DNA from: Penium margaritaceum | Lineage: Eukaryota > Streptophyta > Zygnematophyceae > Desmidiales > Peniaceae | NCBI GenBank assembly: GCA_023375785.1 | Contig: SZWC01007351.1 | Span: forward strand, 36,748-100,747 | Length of the DNA stretch: 64,000 nucleotides | Direction: 5' to 3' | Part shown: positions 51,801 through 62,215 of the stretch, piece by piece | Layout of the letters: each line of letters starts with the position of its first letter | Position numbering within the stretch: the stretch's first letter is position 1 | Made by a program: the position numbers and the translations under genes | Notes under the pieces: model-generated | Told to the model about the DNA's origin: nothing | What the model saw: only the letters and a program-made list of their open reading frames with translations | Databases searched by the model: none

Positions 51801-52989
51801 TGCGGCTGTAGCAGCACGTTGCTCAGTATTACGAGCGCGCCTCGCAGCACTGCTACGAACAGGCTCGGCAGCGACAGGCCCAGATGATGACGAATCAGCC
51901 GTTTCGGGTCTTCTCTTCCTCGTCGGTGGCGACTTTCCTTCAGTGTCAAGATCATCAAGTTTCTGCAAAGAGCACACAGAGCTCATCGTTATGTCTAAAC
52001 GTTAAGATTGAAACTGCCAAACTGCTTTTCAGATGGCGACTTGTCTTACCGGCTGGTTCCACTGGGACTTTGCTGATTCAAGTTTCCCGCACCGGTAGGA
52101 CTTATACAGCGGCCTCTTGAACTTCTTGTCAGGGTCAGGGATCTCAAGCATAAGATCATTGATGTTATCTTCCTCTTGGCGGTAAGGATTTTTCAAGACC
52201 CACGGCCGCTGGAAGAATGCCTCGAAATCAAGTGTGTAAGCAGTTTTTTGATCACTCTCACCCGTTGCCTTCTCACACACAATCTTCTGCACAGCATGTG
52301 TTTGAAGGACGAGCCACAACGTGGAGGGGTATGCTTGCTCAAACCTCTGCAACTTCTGAAAATCTTCGGAGTGGAAGTTCATCGCAAAAACTTCTATTGC
52401 TTTGTGCGGCTGCCTCCATGGCTTCCGTCCAATCGCCATGCCGCATGCGCCCATCTTTGCAAGCCATTCAACTTTCGGCAAAGTTATTAGGTCTGCAGAA
52501 TGAAAAATTCGCATGTGTGGTCGTAGGTTATGTCAAACACATCCCTCTGCATGCGAGCATAGAAACAAAATTGCAAACGTGGTCTTAGTTCATGTCACAC
52601 ACATACCCGTGCTTGCAGAAAAATGTGCGGATCGTACCTTCTAGAGTGCCGACGAAGGTGTGCTGGTGGAACAACGGAACGTCAGGCGATGTGGCGGGTG
52701 CTCCTGAAGCCATGCCGGCTGCGGGGGAAGGGGCCGACGTCACTGCTGGCGGACTGCTTTCCTCTGAGATCCCGTCCAAACCTGCTGCATCTGAGGAAGA
52801 AAGGACGATAACTTCGGGCTCCCTCAGCTCCTGTCTTCCGCGTGCGCGAGGGCGCAGCGAAGCTCTTCTGCGGTTCCGAGGCAAGAAAGGGGATTCTCCG
52901 GCTGTCCCGCTCGACGTCAAGAAGTTACATTCCTCTGTTTCACACGTCTCGTTGTCACACACACCACGGAACAACCTCCTGCGAGGCAT
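48833..52989 (-). CDS. unknown protein with long P-Q-S-G hexapeptide repeat; candidate second gene of the transposon
   Basis: Eight exons read on the minus strand, with phase-consistent GT-AG introns of 59-145 bp: 52989-52638, 52492-52050, 51962-50014, 49952-49755, 49666-49390, 49302-49250, 49167-48990 and 48930-48833. The start is ATG at 52989; the stop is 48833-48835. Length is about 1180 residues. Residues 60-67 read VIVLSSSD followed by acidic/serine residues, a SUMO-interacting-motif-like site. Exon 2 is a folded-looking region ([18 protein letters not shown]) I do not recognise. Exon 3 opens with a basic TRKRRP patch, then Ala-rich and [12 protein letters not shown] repeats. Exons 5-7 are helical-looking, and the tail is basic. 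Exon 4 carries an in-frame TAG. It ends about 1 kb from the convergent KDZ transposase. Function unknown; a transposon accessory or DNA-binding protein is one guess. Confidence 0.68.
49854..49856 (-). other. in-frame TAG in exon 4, or an alternative 3' splice site
   Basis: Exon 4, started at the acceptor before 49952, runs [12 protein letters not shown] and meets TAG after PQ. The same frame then stays open ([19 protein letters not shown]) to a good donor at 49755. CAG-to-TAG is a simple explanation. Alternatively, TTCCTCAATAG is itself an acceptor. Splicing 50013-49854 as one 160-bp intron keeps phase 0 and skips the stop. Confidence 0.7.
50560..51575 (-). repeat. 18-bp coding minisatellite (PQSGxF hexapeptides)
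   Basis: Tandem 18-bp units encode [12 protein letters not shown] in the gene frame. The plus-strand unit reads CGGACTGCGGGAACGGAC. Copies near 51030-51290 are almost identical, and those below 50700 and above 51300 are more diverged. The same DNA is also open in another minus frame (VRSRSP) and a plus frame, because the unit lacks stop triplets. Confidence 0.9.
50884..51028. other. assembly gap in the coding minisatellite (145 N)
   Basis: The left flank ends on base 1 of an 18-bp unit and the right flank starts on base 1. The true gap should therefore be 17 + 18n (143 if n is 7). That value also restores the PQSG reading frame, which 145 breaks. Confidence 0.9.
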
Positions 52990-53034
52990 CCTACCGGGAG
53001 TCTCGCGAGGTACTTCCGAGCGTCATACCAAGTT

Positions 53035-53050
53035 GAAACCCTAGGGTTTC
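53035..53050. promoter_or_regulatory. palindromic double telo-box upstream of the minus-strand gene
   Basis: GAAACCCTAGGGTTTC is a perfect 16-bp palindrome formed by two head-to-head AAACCCTA telo-boxes. It lies 46 bp upstream of the ATG at 52989, in the 5' leader or core promoter. Telo-boxes are known plant promoter elements bound by Myb/TRB-type proteins; use here is inferred. Confidence 0.55.
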
Positions 53051-55187
53051 GTCATCCGGCTGCATCACGGAAACGCCAAAGTGTCGAAGCCTACGACGTG
53101 CAAAAACTTACTACATCGCATCAAAGCAAATGAAATGAGGGACGATACGCACCTCGTAGCGGTGAAACCTCCAAGTTGTTGATCGAAGGCTGAAAACACG
53201 GTCGATGACACGAAAATGAGTTACTTCTCCCATACAACGAGAACGAGAAATGCTGTTTATGCAGAAGGAAAATGTAGTTCCGCAGAACGGAAATGGCTCG
53301 TTCTGTTGAGAAGCAGGAAAACCCTGTTACATGTGGACGAAAAAGCCTGTCCGACTGACGGAATATGTTTTGTAGTGTCGTCAATAGAAAATGGGATTGC
53401 AATCCCGCGGACGTAACAGTACTGTTCCATGAAGGAAAAGGGTTTCTTGTTTTCCGTGAGACGAAAAAGAAAATGTTTCCTGTTTCTGTCCACCAAGCAT
53501 ATTCTGTCAACTTCGTTGCGATGCACAAAAAGGGATAACAGTTACTTGCTTCTGGTAATGGAAGAGTAAACACTGTTTCCGTGAAGGAAACCTGTAGAAG
53601 TGCCGTTTCGAAGAACGCACATGGTTAATCTCACTTCAATGAACAGATATCCCTGTTTTATTTCCTTTCTGATTTACGAACATTCTTGTATGGACAAAGA
53701 GGCACGAAACTAGTTTTTTATTTCTGTCATCCTTATCATTCCGGAAATCATGTCTTCTTTCACCAACGAGAAATGCCTCTTCCATCGCATCAAAATAAGA
53801 AAACTCACTTTGTATACCAAACGGATGTTTGCGTCCGCATGTCTTGTGTCCATACCTGTCCTTTCCTCTGATTAATCCATTTCACTAGCCGGACATGAGG
53901 CAAAGCACAATTCTTCTTTTGTTTTTCCCGTCTCGTCGCACACTGGATGGCGAATGCGTTTCCCGATTCCTGGTCAGACAGAGAGGCAATTACCTGTATC
54001 GTTAATCATTGTGGGCTAGTCCATCGTGGACGTTTATGGTCTGTTGTATTGCGGTGACCAGCGCCGGACAAGGGGGTGGCAGCCGGACACCAAGTACTTC
54101 GTCAATCCTGTCCTCTTATCGCATATTTCTTGTCGCCAGACATGAGGGTAAGCGGAATTCCTTTTTCGTTTTTTTTGTTTCGTTAACCATTTCGAGTGAG
54201 TTACATTCTGGACATTTAGGGTCTGTTGCAAGGTGGTCACCTGCGTCGGACCAACAGCTGCAGCCGGACACCATGCGCTTGGTTTCCTCGTTCCAATACG
54301 TCCAAACGAGAAAACGTGTTCGGTCATTGAACGTGGAAAACAGACTTGTGGATATGCAAATGGTAGTGGACTTGAGAACCACTTCGATGCACAACGGAGA
54401 GGTTCCCTGTTTTTTTTATCATACAGGAACATTCACACTTGGACTGAGTTATGAAACACGTTTATCGTTTTTGTCATCGAGATCCGCCAGAAAGTCTTGT
54501 TTACCACCAAACAGCAATAGCATCTCCGTTGTCCAAGAAAGAAAACTCGTGCGGTGTGCGGAGTGCAGGTTCTCATGTGGATGTCGTGTCCCAATCAATC
54601 ATGTTCTCCGAGCGTTCCGTTCCTTTAGGCGGACATGAGGGTAAGCATAATTCCTCTTTTGTTTTTCCTGTCTCGTTGCACAATGCCTGGCGAATGCGCT
54701 TCCTATTCCTGTGCGACCGAGTGAACATTACCTGTTTCGTTTGCTAGGTTTAGCCGAAGTCGAAGCAGAAGCGAGGGTTTCCAGTACAGGCAATGTAAAA
54801 AGCGAGGGTTTGCTTCTGGATGTCAATACTCCACACTAGTTTTAACCCTAAACNGGCAAATTACCTGTTTCGTTTGCTAGGTTTAGCCGAAGTCGAAGCA
54901 GAAGCGAGGGTTTCCAGTACGGGCAATGTAAGAAGCGAGGGTTTGCTTCTAGATGTCAATACTCCACACTAGGTTTGTCCGTTGAACGATTGCTACTGTT
55001 AGCAGAAGTTGACGCAGAATTCCTGTTTCGTTTACCCTGTCTCGTTGGACAATGCAGCCCTAAACTCTTGTTTGATTCACCAAGCGGGCTTTTTTCCGTT
55101 TCAGTACAGGGTCATGAAACATGTTTCCTGGTCACGTTTCTCCTTCCTGTTTTCCGGATGAGTGCAAAAGTCGTGCTTCGTGCCATC
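53051..55187. repeat. gene-poor DNA rich in GAAAC / CCTGTT words
   Basis: No convincing exons. The sequence alternates short words such as CGAAAA, GAAAC, CCTGTT and AACAGG every few tens of bases, resembling the more regular repeats further right. The segments around 54000-54330 share GTCCGACCAACAG-type and CATGAGG-type words with later units, suggesting a decayed relative of the 611-bp repeat family. Confidence 0.5.
54728..54971 (+). repeat. about 112-bp direct duplication around a single N (54854)
   Basis: The segment from ATTACCTGTTTCG to CACACTAG is present at 54728-54839 and again at 54860-54971, with few differences. A single N lies between them, as at 43292 and 44392. Likely unmerged contig ends. 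Confidence 0.8.
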
Positions 55188-55515
55188 AAACAGGAATAAA
55201 CTTTTTGTAACGTTAATGAGTGAAATTACGTCGGTGTACCTAACGAGGGTTTGCTTCTGGATGTCATGTGTCCGTACTACGTTTGTTCTTCGAAAGATTG
55301 CTAGTTTTTTCCGTGTTTGACACGGAATTCCCCTTTCGTGTTCCCTGTCTCGGTGGTGTGAACGTGTTTCCTTCTCCTGTCAGACGGAGACGCAATTACA
55401 TGTTTCATTGACGATTGTGGGTTAGTCCTTCTGGCCTTCGGTCCGACCTGCGTCTTAGCGAATGCTGAACCCGGACAATAGTTGCTGGTTCCTTTGTTTC
55501 TGTCACGTCAAACGA
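55188..55515 (+). repeat. direct repeat copy 1 (partner at 57389-57716)
   Basis: About 328 bp beginning AACAGGAATAAACTTTT and containing GTCGGTGTACCTAACGAGG recurs 2.2 kb downstream with only scattered differences. Confidence 0.8.
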
Positions 55516-55779
55516 GAAAACATGTTCAGATAATAAAACTGGAAAATGTCTTCACAGACGGCGAGGTTTCCTGTTGTACTCTCTAAACGGGCATTGTGCT
55601 CTGTGGGCAAGAAGTCATGAAACACGTTTGTCCTTCCTGTCATCCAGATGACTGCGACAGTCGTGTTTCGTGTCACCAAACAAAAATGACGTTGTCGTAT
55701 TGCAAAAACACTACAATTTGGGCAGTGTACGATATGAGGGTTTGCCTCTGGAAGTCACGTGTCTGCACTAGGTTTGTCC

Positions 55780-56790
55780 GTTGAATGCTTGCTACTCTTA
55801 GCAGAAGTTCACGCAGAATTCCTGTTTCTTCTTCCCTGTCTCCTTGGACAATGCAGTGCAAATGTGCTTCATTCTCCTGTCAGTCGACGACGCAATTACC
55901 TGTTTCATTTACGATTATGGGTTAGTCTATTCTGGCCTTCGGTCCGACGCAGGTTGGACCAAAGCGGACAATAGAGATTGGTTTCACCGTTTCTTTCCAG
56001 TGAAACATGAAAACGTGTCCCGCAAATGAAAATGGTAAATGTCTTCTGGGTAGACGGCGAGGCCTCTTGTTTCATTCACCAAACGGGCCTTTTTCTGTTT
56101 CAGTACGAGGTCATGCAACATGTTTCTTGGTCCTGTCATTTAAACTATCGCACAAGTCGTGTCCCGTGTCATGAAGTAGGAATGCGCATTTCCTCACGTG
56201 AATTCGTTTGGTACGGGCTGTGTACCAAACGAGGGTTTGCTGCAGGATGTCCTTAGTCCGTACTACGTTTGTCATTCGAACGCTTGCTAGGTTTAGCCGA
56301 AGTCGAAGCAGAAGCGAGGGTTTCCAGTACAGGCAATGCAAGAAGCAATGGTTTGCTTCTGGATGTCACTTGTCCACACTAGGTTTGTCCGTTGAACGCT
56401 TGCTACTGTTAGCAGAAGTTGACGCAGAATTCCTGTTTCGTTTTCCCTGTCTCGTTGGACAATGCAGGGCGAATGTGCTTCCTACTCCTGTCAGTCGGCA
56501 ACGAAATGACCTGTTTCATTTACAATTGAGGGTTAGTCTATTCTGGCCTTCGGTCCGACGCAGATTGGACCGAAGCGGACAATACAGATTGGTTTCACCG
56601 TTTCTGTCACGTGAAACACGAAAACGTGTTCCGCAAATGAAAATGGTCAATGTCTTCTGGTTAGACGGCGAGACCTCTTGTTTGATTCACCAAAAGGGCT
56701 TTTTTCCGTTTGAGTACGGGGTCATGGAACATGTTCCTTGGTCACGTTTCTCCTTCCTGTTTCCCGGATGAGTGCAAAAGTCGTGCTTCG
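55780..56790 (+). repeat. outlying copies of the 611-bp repeat family
   Basis: Two adjacent copies of the unit found at 58-61.7 kb, including GTTTGGTAC-type (56206-56230) and CTTCGGTCC-type (56548-56575) inverted repeats. They are separated from the main array by about 1.3 kb of other sequence. Confidence 0.8.
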
Positions 56791-56806
56791 TGGCATCAAA
56801 CGAGAG

Positions 56807-56900
56807 TGTTCTACTGTTCACAATCGTGAACCTCCCCCATTTGCTCCTCGCGCCCGGCGAGAGGAGCCAATGGTGGAGGTCCACGACTGGAACCAGAACA
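56807..56900. other. 94-bp imperfect inverted repeat (long hairpin)
   Basis: The inner arms pair CGCC with GGCG around a single C at 56855, then GCTCCTC with GAGGAGC, CCATT with AATGG, and CCTCC with GGAGG. Pairing continues through TCGTG and out to TGTTCT/AGAACA with a 3-nt bulge. About 27 of the 31 innermost positions pair. It lies in sequence that interrupts the repeat family. It could be a small non-autonomous element or a small-RNA precursor; neither is shown. Confidence 0.75.
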
Positions 56901-57169
56901 AACATGTAACTTAGTGTTCAACCGGCGGTTTGCTTTATAGTTTTGCGCAGGTAAAGTTATGGAATCATCTGTGGTTGTAAAACTCAAGAAATTTGGCTGA
57001 TGTGGCAGTCGACGTAAGCTTTTGACAAGCTGTCACGTGGTAATAGATAGAAAAACGAAAGAGGTTTTTCTAGTTCGGTTGATCGAAACGGAAGATAAAT
57101 GTCTGTTTCATATGACGAAACAGAGAAACCCATTTCCGTGAATGGAAAAGTCCTCTTTTGTCCATGGTT

Positions 57170-57995
57170 TAGCTGTTCCTAGTTCATCCAATAGAACAGA
57201 AATTCCTATTTCATCAACAGAAAATGTCTCGTTTCGTTCACCAAACAGGACTTTCCAGTCGCATCGAACAGAGAAACCTGATTCGGTAACACCGAACAGG
57301 AAAAAACAAACAGCACCCACCTGAATTTGACCGTCACATAATTGATGACGTGCTTCCTGGTTATGTAGCCTCATCCTGTCTCGATCAAACAGGAATAAAC
57401 TTTTCGTAACATTAATGAGTGAAATTTCGTCGGTGTACCTAACGAGGGTTTGCTTCTGGATGTCATGTGTCCGTACTATGTTTGTCCTCCAAAAGATTGC
57501 TAGTGTTTGCCGTGTTCGACACGGAATTCCCCTTTCGTGTTCCCTGTCTCGGTGGTGTGAATGTGTTTCCTTCTCCTGTCAGACGGACACGCAATTACAT
57601 GTTTCATTGACGATTGTGGGTTAGTCCTTCTGGCCTTCGGTCCGACCAGCGTCTTAGCGAACGCTGAACCCGGACAATAGTTGCTGGTTCCTTTGTTTCT
57701 GTCAAATGTGTAGCGAGAAATCATGTTTCGTGAATTAAAACAGAAATCGCTTTATCGGTAGAGGAGGCTTCCTTCTCCTCAAGCTGTTCCTAGTTCATCC
57801 CATAGAACAGAAATTCCTATTTCATCAACAGAAAATGTCTCGTTTCGTTCAAAAAACAGGACTTTCCTGTCGCATCAAACAGAGAAGCCTAAATCGGTAA
57901 CACCGAACAGGAAAAAACAAACAGCACCCACGTTACTTTGACCGTCACGTGAGTGATGACGTGCTTCCTGGTTATGTAGCCTCATTCTGTCTCTG
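57170..57995 (+). repeat. two direct copies about 610 bp apart
   Basis: The segment 57170-57385 (CTGTTCCTAGTTCATCC to TAGCCTCATCCTGTCTC) recurs at 57780-57995 with scattered differences. The offset is the same as the period of the following tandem array, so this is probably an older part of it. The interval between also holds the partner (57389-57716) of the 55188-55515 repeat. Confidence 0.75.
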
Positions 57996-58560
57996 TCATG
58001 CAGATCAGTGCGAAATCGTTGTTCGTGTTACGAAACAGGAATGCCCTGTTCCTATTGTGAATGAGAACCTGTACGGGCAATGTAAGAAGCGAGGGTTTGC
58101 CGCTGGATGTCACGTGTCCGCACTAGGTTTGTCCGTTGAACGCTTGCTACTCTTAGTAGAAGTTGACGCAGAAATCCTGTTTCGTTTTCCCTGTCTCGTT
58201 GGACAATGCAGGGAAAATGTGCTTCCTTCTCCTGTCATACAACGACGAAATTACCTGTTTCATTTACGATTATGGGTTAGTCTATTCTGGCCTTCGGTCC
58301 GACGCAGGTTGGACCGAAGCAGACAATAGAGATTGGTTTCACTGTTTCTGTCACGTGAAACACGAAAACGTGTTCCGCAAATGAAAATGGTGAATTTCTT
58401 CTGGTTAGACGGCAAGGCCTCTTGTTTCATTCACCAAACGAGCTTTTATCTGTTTCAGTACGGGGTCATGAAACATGTTTCTTGGTCCTGTCATTCAAAT
58501 CATCGCACAAGTCGTGGCTCGTGTCATCAAGCAGGAATGCACAATTCCTCACATGAATTC

Positions 58561-58585
58561 GTTTGGTACGGGCGGTGTACCAAAC
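58561..58585. other. perfect inverted repeat, type example in the 611-bp unit
   Basis: GTTTGGTAC, a 7-nt loop (GGGCGGT) and GTACCAAAC form a perfect 9-bp stem. Equivalent sites are at 56206, 59172, 59784, 60395 (first base changed), 61005 (one stem change) and 61616 (one stem change). Confidence 0.9.
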
Positions 58586-59514
58586 GAGGGTTTGCTGCAG
58601 GATGTCCTTAGTCCGTACTAGGTTTGTCATTCGATCGCTTGCTAGGTTTAGCCGAAGTCGAAGCAGAAGCGAGGGTTTCCAGTACAGGCAATGTAAGAAG
58701 CTAGGGTTTGCTTCTGGATGTCAATTGTCCACACTAGGTTTTTCCGTTGAACGCTTGCTACTGTTAGCAGAAGTTGACGCAGAGTTCCTGTTTCGTTTTC
58801 CCTGTCTCGTTGGACAATGTAGGGCGAATGTGCTTCCTAATCCTGTCAGTCGGCGACGAAGTTACCTGTTTCATTTACAATTGTGGGTTAGTCTATTCTG
58901 GCCTTCGGTCCGACGCAGATTGGACCAAAGCGGACAATACAGATTGGTTTCACCGTTTCTGTCACGTGAAATACGGAAACGTGTTCCGCAAATGAAAATG
59001 GTAAATGTCTTCTGGTTAGACGGCGAGGCGTCTTGTTTGATTCACCAAACGGGTTTTTTTCCATTTCAGTACGAGGTCATGAAACATTGTTTTTGGTCCT
59101 GTCATTCAGTTTATCGCACAAGTCGTGTCTTGTGTCATCAAGCAGGAATGCGCATTTCCTCATATGAATTTGTTTGGTACGGGCGGTGTACCAAACAAGG
59201 GTTTGCTGTAGGATGTCCTTAGTCCGTACTAGGTTTGTCATTCGAACGCTTGCTAGGTTTAGCCGAAGTTGAAGCAGAGGCAAGGGTTTCCAGTACAGGC
59301 AATGTAAGAAGCTAGGGTTTGCTTCTGGATGTCAATTTTCCACACTAGGCTTGTCCGTTGAACGCTTGCTACTGTTGGCAGAAGTTGACACAGAATTCCT
59401 GTTTCGTTTTCCCTGTCTCGTTGGACAATGCAGGGCGAATGTGCTTCCTACTCCTGTCAGTCGGCGACGAAATTACGTGTTTCATTTACAATTGTGGGTT
59501 AAGTCTATTCTGGC

Positions 59515-59542
59515 CTTCGGTCCGACGCAGATTGGACCGAAG
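59515..59542. other. second perfect inverted repeat of the 611-bp unit
   Basis: CTTCGGTCC, a 10-nt loop (GACGCAGATT) and GGACCGAAG form a perfect 9-bp stem. The site at 56548-56575 is also perfect. Copies near 55936, 58905 and 60127 have one G-to-A change in the right arm (GGACCAAAG). Confidence 0.9.
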
Positions 59543-61700
59543 CGGACAATACAGATTGGTTTCACCGTTTCTGTCACGTAAAACACGTAACCGTGTTCCG
59601 CAAATGAAATTGGTAAATGTCTTCTGGTTAGATGGCAAGGCGTCTTGTTTGATTCACCAAACGGGCTTTTTTCTGTTTCAGTACGGGGTCATGAAACATG
59701 TTTCTTGGTCCTGTCATTCAAATTATCGCACAAGTCGTGTCTTGTGTCATCAAACAGGAATGCGCATTTCCTCACATGAATTCGTTTGGTACGGGCGTTG
59801 TACCAAACGAGGGTTTGCTGCAGGATGTCCTTCGTCCGTACTAGGTTTGTCATTTGAACGCTTGCTAGGTTTAGCCGAAGTCGAAGCAGAAGCGAGGGTT
59901 TCCAGTACAGGCAATGAAAGAAGCGAGGGTTTGCTTCTGGATGTCAATTGTCCACACTAGGTTTGTCCGTTGAACGCTTGCTACTGTTAGCAAAAGTTGA
60001 CGCAGAGTTCTTGTTTCGTTTTCCCTGTCTCGTTGGACAATGTAGGGCAAATGTGCTTCCTAATCCTGTCAGTCGGCGACGAAGTTACCTGTTTCATTTA
60101 CAATTGTGGGTTAGTCTATTCTGGCCTTCGGTCCGACGCAGATTGGACCAAAGCGGACAATACAGATTGGTTTCACCGTTTCTGTCACGTGAAACACGAA
60201 AACGTGTTCCGCAAATGAAAATGGTAAATGTCTTCTGGTTAGACGGCGAGGCGTCCTGTTTGATTCACCAAACGGGTTTTTTTGCGTTTCAGTACGAGGT
60301 CATGAAACATTATACTTGGTCTTGTCATTCAATTTATCGCACAAGTCGTGTCTCGTGTCATCAAGCAGGAATGCGCATTTCCTCACATGAATTTTTTTGG
60401 TACGGGCGGTGTACCAAACGAGGGTTTGCTGTAGGATGTCCTTAGTCCGTACTAGGTTTGTCATTCGAACGCTTGCTAGGTTTAGCCGAAGTCGAAGCAG
60501 AAGCGAGGGTTTCCAGTACAGGCAATGTAAGAAGCTAGGGTTTGCTTCTGGATGTCAATTGTCCACACTAGGTTTTTCCGTTGAACGCTTGCTACTGTTA
60601 GCAGAAGTTGACGCAGAATTCCTGTTTCGTTTTCCCTGTCTCGTTGGACAATGCAGAGCGAATGTGCTTCCTACTCCTGTCAGTCGGCGACGAAATTACC
60701 TGTTTCATTTAGAATTGTGGGTTAGTCTATTCTGGCCTTTGGTCCGACGCAGATTGGACCGAAGCGGACAATACAGATTGGTTTCACCGTTTCTGTCACA
60801 TGAAACACGGAAACGTGTTCCGCAAATGAAAATGGTAAATGTCTTCTAGTTAGACGGCGAGGCGTCTTGTTTGATTCACCAAACGGTTTTTTTCCGTTTC
60901 AGTACGGGGTCATGAAACATGTTTCTTGGTCCTGTCATTCAAATTATCGCACAACTCGTGTCTCGTGTCATCAAGCAGGAATGCGCATTTCCTCACATGA
61001 ATTCGTTTGGTATGGGCGGTGTACCAAACGAGGGTTTGCTGCAGGATGTCCTTAGTCCGTACTAGGTTTGTCATTCGAACGCTTGCTAGGTTTAGCCAAA
61101 GTCGAAGCAGAAGCGAGGGTTTCCAGTACAGGCAATGTAAGAAGCGAGGGTTTGCTTCTGGATGTCCCTTGTCCACACTAGGTTTGTCCTTTTAACGCTT
61201 GCTACTCTTAGCAGAAGTTGACGCAGAATTCCTGTTTCGTTTTCCCTGTCTCGTTGGACAATGCAGGGCGAATGTGCTTCCTACTCCTGTTAGACGGCGA
61301 CAAAGTTACCTGTTTCACTTACGATTGTGGGTTAGTCTATTCTGGCCTTCGGTCCGACGCAGATTGGACTGAAGCGGACAATACAGATTGGTTTCATCGT
61401 TTCTGTCACGTCAAACACGAGAACGGGTTTCGCAAATGAAAAGGGCAAATGTCTTCTGGGTAGACGGCGAGGCCTCTTGTTTGATTCACCAAACGGGCCT
61501 TTTTCCGTTTGAATACGGAGTCATGAAACATGTTTCTTGTCGGAGTCATTCAGATTAGTGCACAAGTCGTGTCTCATGTTATTAAGTAGGAATGCGCTTG
61601 TCCCCACTAGAATTCGTTTGGTACGGGCGGTGTACCAAATGAGGGTTTGCTGTAGCATGTCGTGTGTCCTTACTAGGTTTGTCGTTGGAACGTTTGCTAG

Positions 61701-62215
61701 GTTTAGCTTAAGTCGACGCAGAGTTTCCTTTTTTCTCCGTCTCGTTGCACAATGCAGGACGCGATTGCGTTTCCCACTCCTGTCAGACCGCGACGCAGTT
61801 ACCTGTTTCGTTTACCGTTCTGGATAGGTTCATTCCGGACTATCAGCGTCTGATGTAGAGCAGTGACCTGCATCGGATCGATTGCTGCAGCCGGACACTA
61901 GTAGCTGCATTTTCCGTTTTTGCCGGCATGTAGCGTGACAACGCGTTTCGTGAATGAAAATGGACAACTAATTCCTCTTTCATTCAACATACGAGCATGT
62001 TCCGGTTTCGACAAGGACATTTCACGCGTTCCTCGTTCTTGTCATCCAGAAGACTGCAAAAATCGTGGTTCATGTCACCAAACTGGAATGCCCTGTTCGT
62101 AATGTGAAAGAGAACAATACTGGAAATGTAAGATGTGAGGGTTTGCTTCTGGATGTCATTAGTCCCACAGAGGTTTGTCCCTCGCAAGCTTGTTCTTCTT
62201 AGCCTATTTTGACGC
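61701..62215. repeat. decayed edge of the repeat tract
   Basis: Word content is still that of the 611-bp family (CCTGTTTCG, GAGGGTTTGCTTCTGG, GTCATCCAGA), but with no regular period. No gene seen. Confidence 0.6.

Larger units (their letters stand above)
58075..61700 (+). repeat. tandem array of a roughly 611-bp hairpin-bearing repeat, about six units
   Basis: The landmark GTTTGGTAC stands at 58561, 59172, 59784, 60395, 61005 and 61616, giving spacings of 611, 612, 611, 610 and 611 bp. Each unit also holds CTTCGGTCC...GGACCGAAG, GAAACACGAAAACGTGTTCC, several CCTGTTTC words, GCGAGGGTTTGC, and a GCTAGGTTTAGCC block. ORFs of up to 219 codons occur, but 611 is not a multiple of 3 and the frames do not hold, so no gene is called. 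Confidence 0.92.

Noticed and set aside
48833-52989. TET/JBP dioxygenase, which is linked to KDZ elements in fungi
   Set aside because: No HxD...H...R iron-binding pattern is visible in any exon of the convergent gene.
54841-54853. Interstitial telomere array (AACCCTAAAC)
   Set aside because: Only a single partial heptamer pair beside an N joint; too short to call.
58075-61700. Repeated ORFs of 150-219 codons in the 611-bp array
   Set aside because: The period is not a multiple of 3, frames change between units, and similarity follows DNA rather than protein.
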